This document shows positions 62,910-64,000 of a DNA stretch of 64,000 bases, one piece after another. How positions within the stretch are numbered: the stretch's first letter is position 1; every line of letters starts with the position of its first letter. The DNA comes from Leisingera sp. ANG-M7. Lineage in GTDB: Bacteria > Pseudomonadota > Alphaproteobacteria > Rhodobacterales > Rhodobacteraceae. Both the position numbers and the translations under genes were made by a program. Under the pieces are notes generated by a model. That model saw only the letters and a list, made by a program, of their open reading frames with translations, was not told the origin of the DNA and ran no database searches. The stretch lies in the NCBI RefSeq assembly GCF_000813965.1, contig NZ_JWLI01000006.1, positions 1 to 64,000 of the forward strand. Direction: 5' to 3'.

Positions 62910-63917
62910 TCAGCTCCAGCCTTTGCGGAAGAAATGCGGGGAGGCGCCGAATTTGCGCTTGAACTGGCGCGAGAAATGCGTTGCCGAGTTGAAGCCGGAG
63001 GCCAGCGCGATTTCGGTGACGCTCATCGAGGTTTCGTTCATCAGCGCAAAAGCATGGCTGAGGCGCATGTCGAAGTAGACGTGCATCGGGCTCTGGTTCA
63101 GATAACGCGAGAACAGCCGTTCCAGCTGGCGGCGGGAGATGTCCAGCCGGTCGCAGAGGTCGCCGATCGACAGCGGCTCCTCGATCGATTCCTGCATCAG
63201 TTGCAGGGCGTTCAGCAAGCGCTGGTTGCGGCTGCCGATGGCCACCGCATAGTTCGATTTCTGCGGTGCCGCCTGGCCGCCGGAGCGCACATGCAGGCAC
63301 ATGTCGGCGACGATGATCGCCAGCTGCTTGCCGTGGCGCTCCTCGATCAGGTGCAGCATCATGTCGGTTGCCGCGTTGCCGCCTCCGCAGGTCATCAGCG
63401 GCCCGGAGATCTCAAAGATATTGGGGGAGGGCTCCAGGCTCGGGTAGCTTTCCAGGAACCCCGGCTGGTTTTCCCAGTGCAGGGTGAACTTGTGGTTCTT
63501 GATCAGCCCGGCCTGGGCCAGCGCAAAGGCGCCGGTGCAGATGCCGCCGATGGAGCGGCCAAACCGGCTTTCCCGGCGCAGCCAGTTCAGGGTGACCTCG
63601 CTGGCAGCCGCGTGGGGCTCAACCCCGGCGCAGACAAATCCCATCGAATCCGAGGGCAGCGGCTGCAATTGGGTGTCCGGTGTCACCACCATGCCGTTGG
63701 AACAGCGCACCGGCTGGCCGTCCTCTGTCATGATGTACCAGCGGTACAGCCGGGTTCCGGTCACCTGGTTGGCAATGCGCAGGGGCTCGATGGCGGCGGC
63801 CACCGGCAGCATCGTCGCCTTCGGCAGCAGCAGGAAATAGAAATCCAGCGGCTCGCCCTCGAACGGAATGGCGAGATTGGCAGCGGCGCCTTTCTGAACG
63901 AAGCTGTCATCGGACAT
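62910..63917 (-). CDS. GlxA-family AraC-type transcriptional regulator
   Basis: A 335-residue regulator. The N-terminal DJ-1/PfpI-like sensor domain (DFYFLLLPKATMLPVAAAIEPLR, with the Cys elbow SIGGICTGAFALAQAG) spans about residues 20-195. The C-terminal AraC double HTH (EPLSIGDLCDRLDISRRQLERLF, MSVTEIALASGFNSATHFSRQFKRKFG) spans about 230-330. This architecture is shared by GbdR and CdhR, regulators of betaine and carnitine catabolism, but the effector cannot be read here. The ATG at 63917 (MSDDSF) is preferred. Its target genes may lie beyond the window. Confidence 0.9.
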   Translation of the reverse strand: MSDDSFVQKGAAANLAIPFEGEPLDFYFLLLPKATMLPVAAAIEPLRIANQVTGTRLYRWYIMTEDGQPVRCSNGMVVTPDTQLQPLPSDSMGFVCAGVEPHAAASEVTLNWLRRESRFGRSIGGICTGAFALAQAGLIKNHKFTLHWENQPGFLESYPSLEPSPNIFEISGPLMTCGGGNAATDMMLHLIEERHGKQLAIIVADMCLHVRSGGQAAPQKSNYAVAIGSRNQRLLNALQLMQESIEEPLSIGDLCDRLDISRRQLERLFSRYLNQSPMHVYFDMRLSHAFALMNETSMSVTEIALASGFNSATHFSRQFKRKFGASPHFFRKGWS

Positions 63918-64000
63918 AGCGGGACCCCAGCGCGGCACCCGGTGAAAACGCCGGGCGGAATTCGGACTTGATTTTGCTTCCTAAGGTGCTGGTGCCGTCG

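Overview
This window looks like a chromosomal segment of a Roseobacter-group alphaproteobacterium (Rhodobacterales; Leisingera, Phaeobacter or Ruegeria-like). The basis is high GC, a MaeB malic enzyme with a phosphotransacetylase-like tail, a SelD fused to an FAD-dependent oxidoreductase, GlxA-type regulators, a Hint-domain protein, and the intergenic GAGTATTT element common in this group. This is judged from protein and gene-order resemblance; no database search was run. Coding density is high. I see no rRNA, tRNA, CRISPR array, insertion sequence or phage gene, so this reads as core and conserved accessory chromosome.

Layout. 1-7.8 kb: the 5' end of glyA diverges from nadK, followed by an amidase, a propionyl-CoA synthetase with TTTGCAAA boxes upstream, a GFA-family protein and malic enzyme. 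7.9-12.8 kb: a VOC/double-cupin protein, then the pyrimidine-salvage run cdd-deoA-deoB with overlapping start and stop codons, then upp. 12.9-20.6 kb: a SPOR-domain secreted protein, a methyltransferase, a one-helix protein that looks like a dead M48 peptidase, an acyl-CoA synthetase, an EamA transporter, a sulfotransferase and a degenerate Hint protein.

20.7-30.9 kb is a fatty-acid (or related acyl-CoA) beta-oxidation island. On the minus strand it runs MerR, DmdC-like acyl-CoA dehydrogenase, a 70-residue protein, acyl-CoA dehydrogenase, GST, thiolase, cupin and FadJ. A second MerR sits upstream, divergent from two hotdog thioesterases. The first MerR gene is preceded by a cluster of ACGT dyads, including TTACGT-tt-ACGTAA, which are likely its operators. 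30.9-38.8 kb holds a MATE pump, the DUF952-pyrD-arsC unit, a secreted 5'-nucleotidase, DUF1992, a TPR-sulfotransferase and an SRAP protein.

38.8-48.7 kb: MarR, selU and selD (selenium for tRNA 2-selenouridine), then a complete six-gene Mrp Na+/H+ antiporter operon with fused mrpA-mrpB. 48.9-56.5 kb: a membrane-anchored rhodanese coupled to a secreted esterase, then a TPR gene with opgC-opgG-opgH for osmoregulated periplasmic glucans. 56.7-64 kb: a translationally coupled family III CoA-transferase and ThDP lyase, DUF302, a PhoX-like phosphatase, an ArsR regulator with the SqrR/BigR cysteine pair, and a GlxA-type AraC regulator.

I find no obviously new defence or mobile system. The observations most worth following are the MerR-controlled beta-oxidation island and its operators, the CoA-transferase/ThDP pair with its own palindrome, the SqrR-like regulator beside PhoX, the TTTGCAAA boxes at prpE, the VOC/bicupin fusion, and two families that have lost their catalytic residues (Hint, M48).
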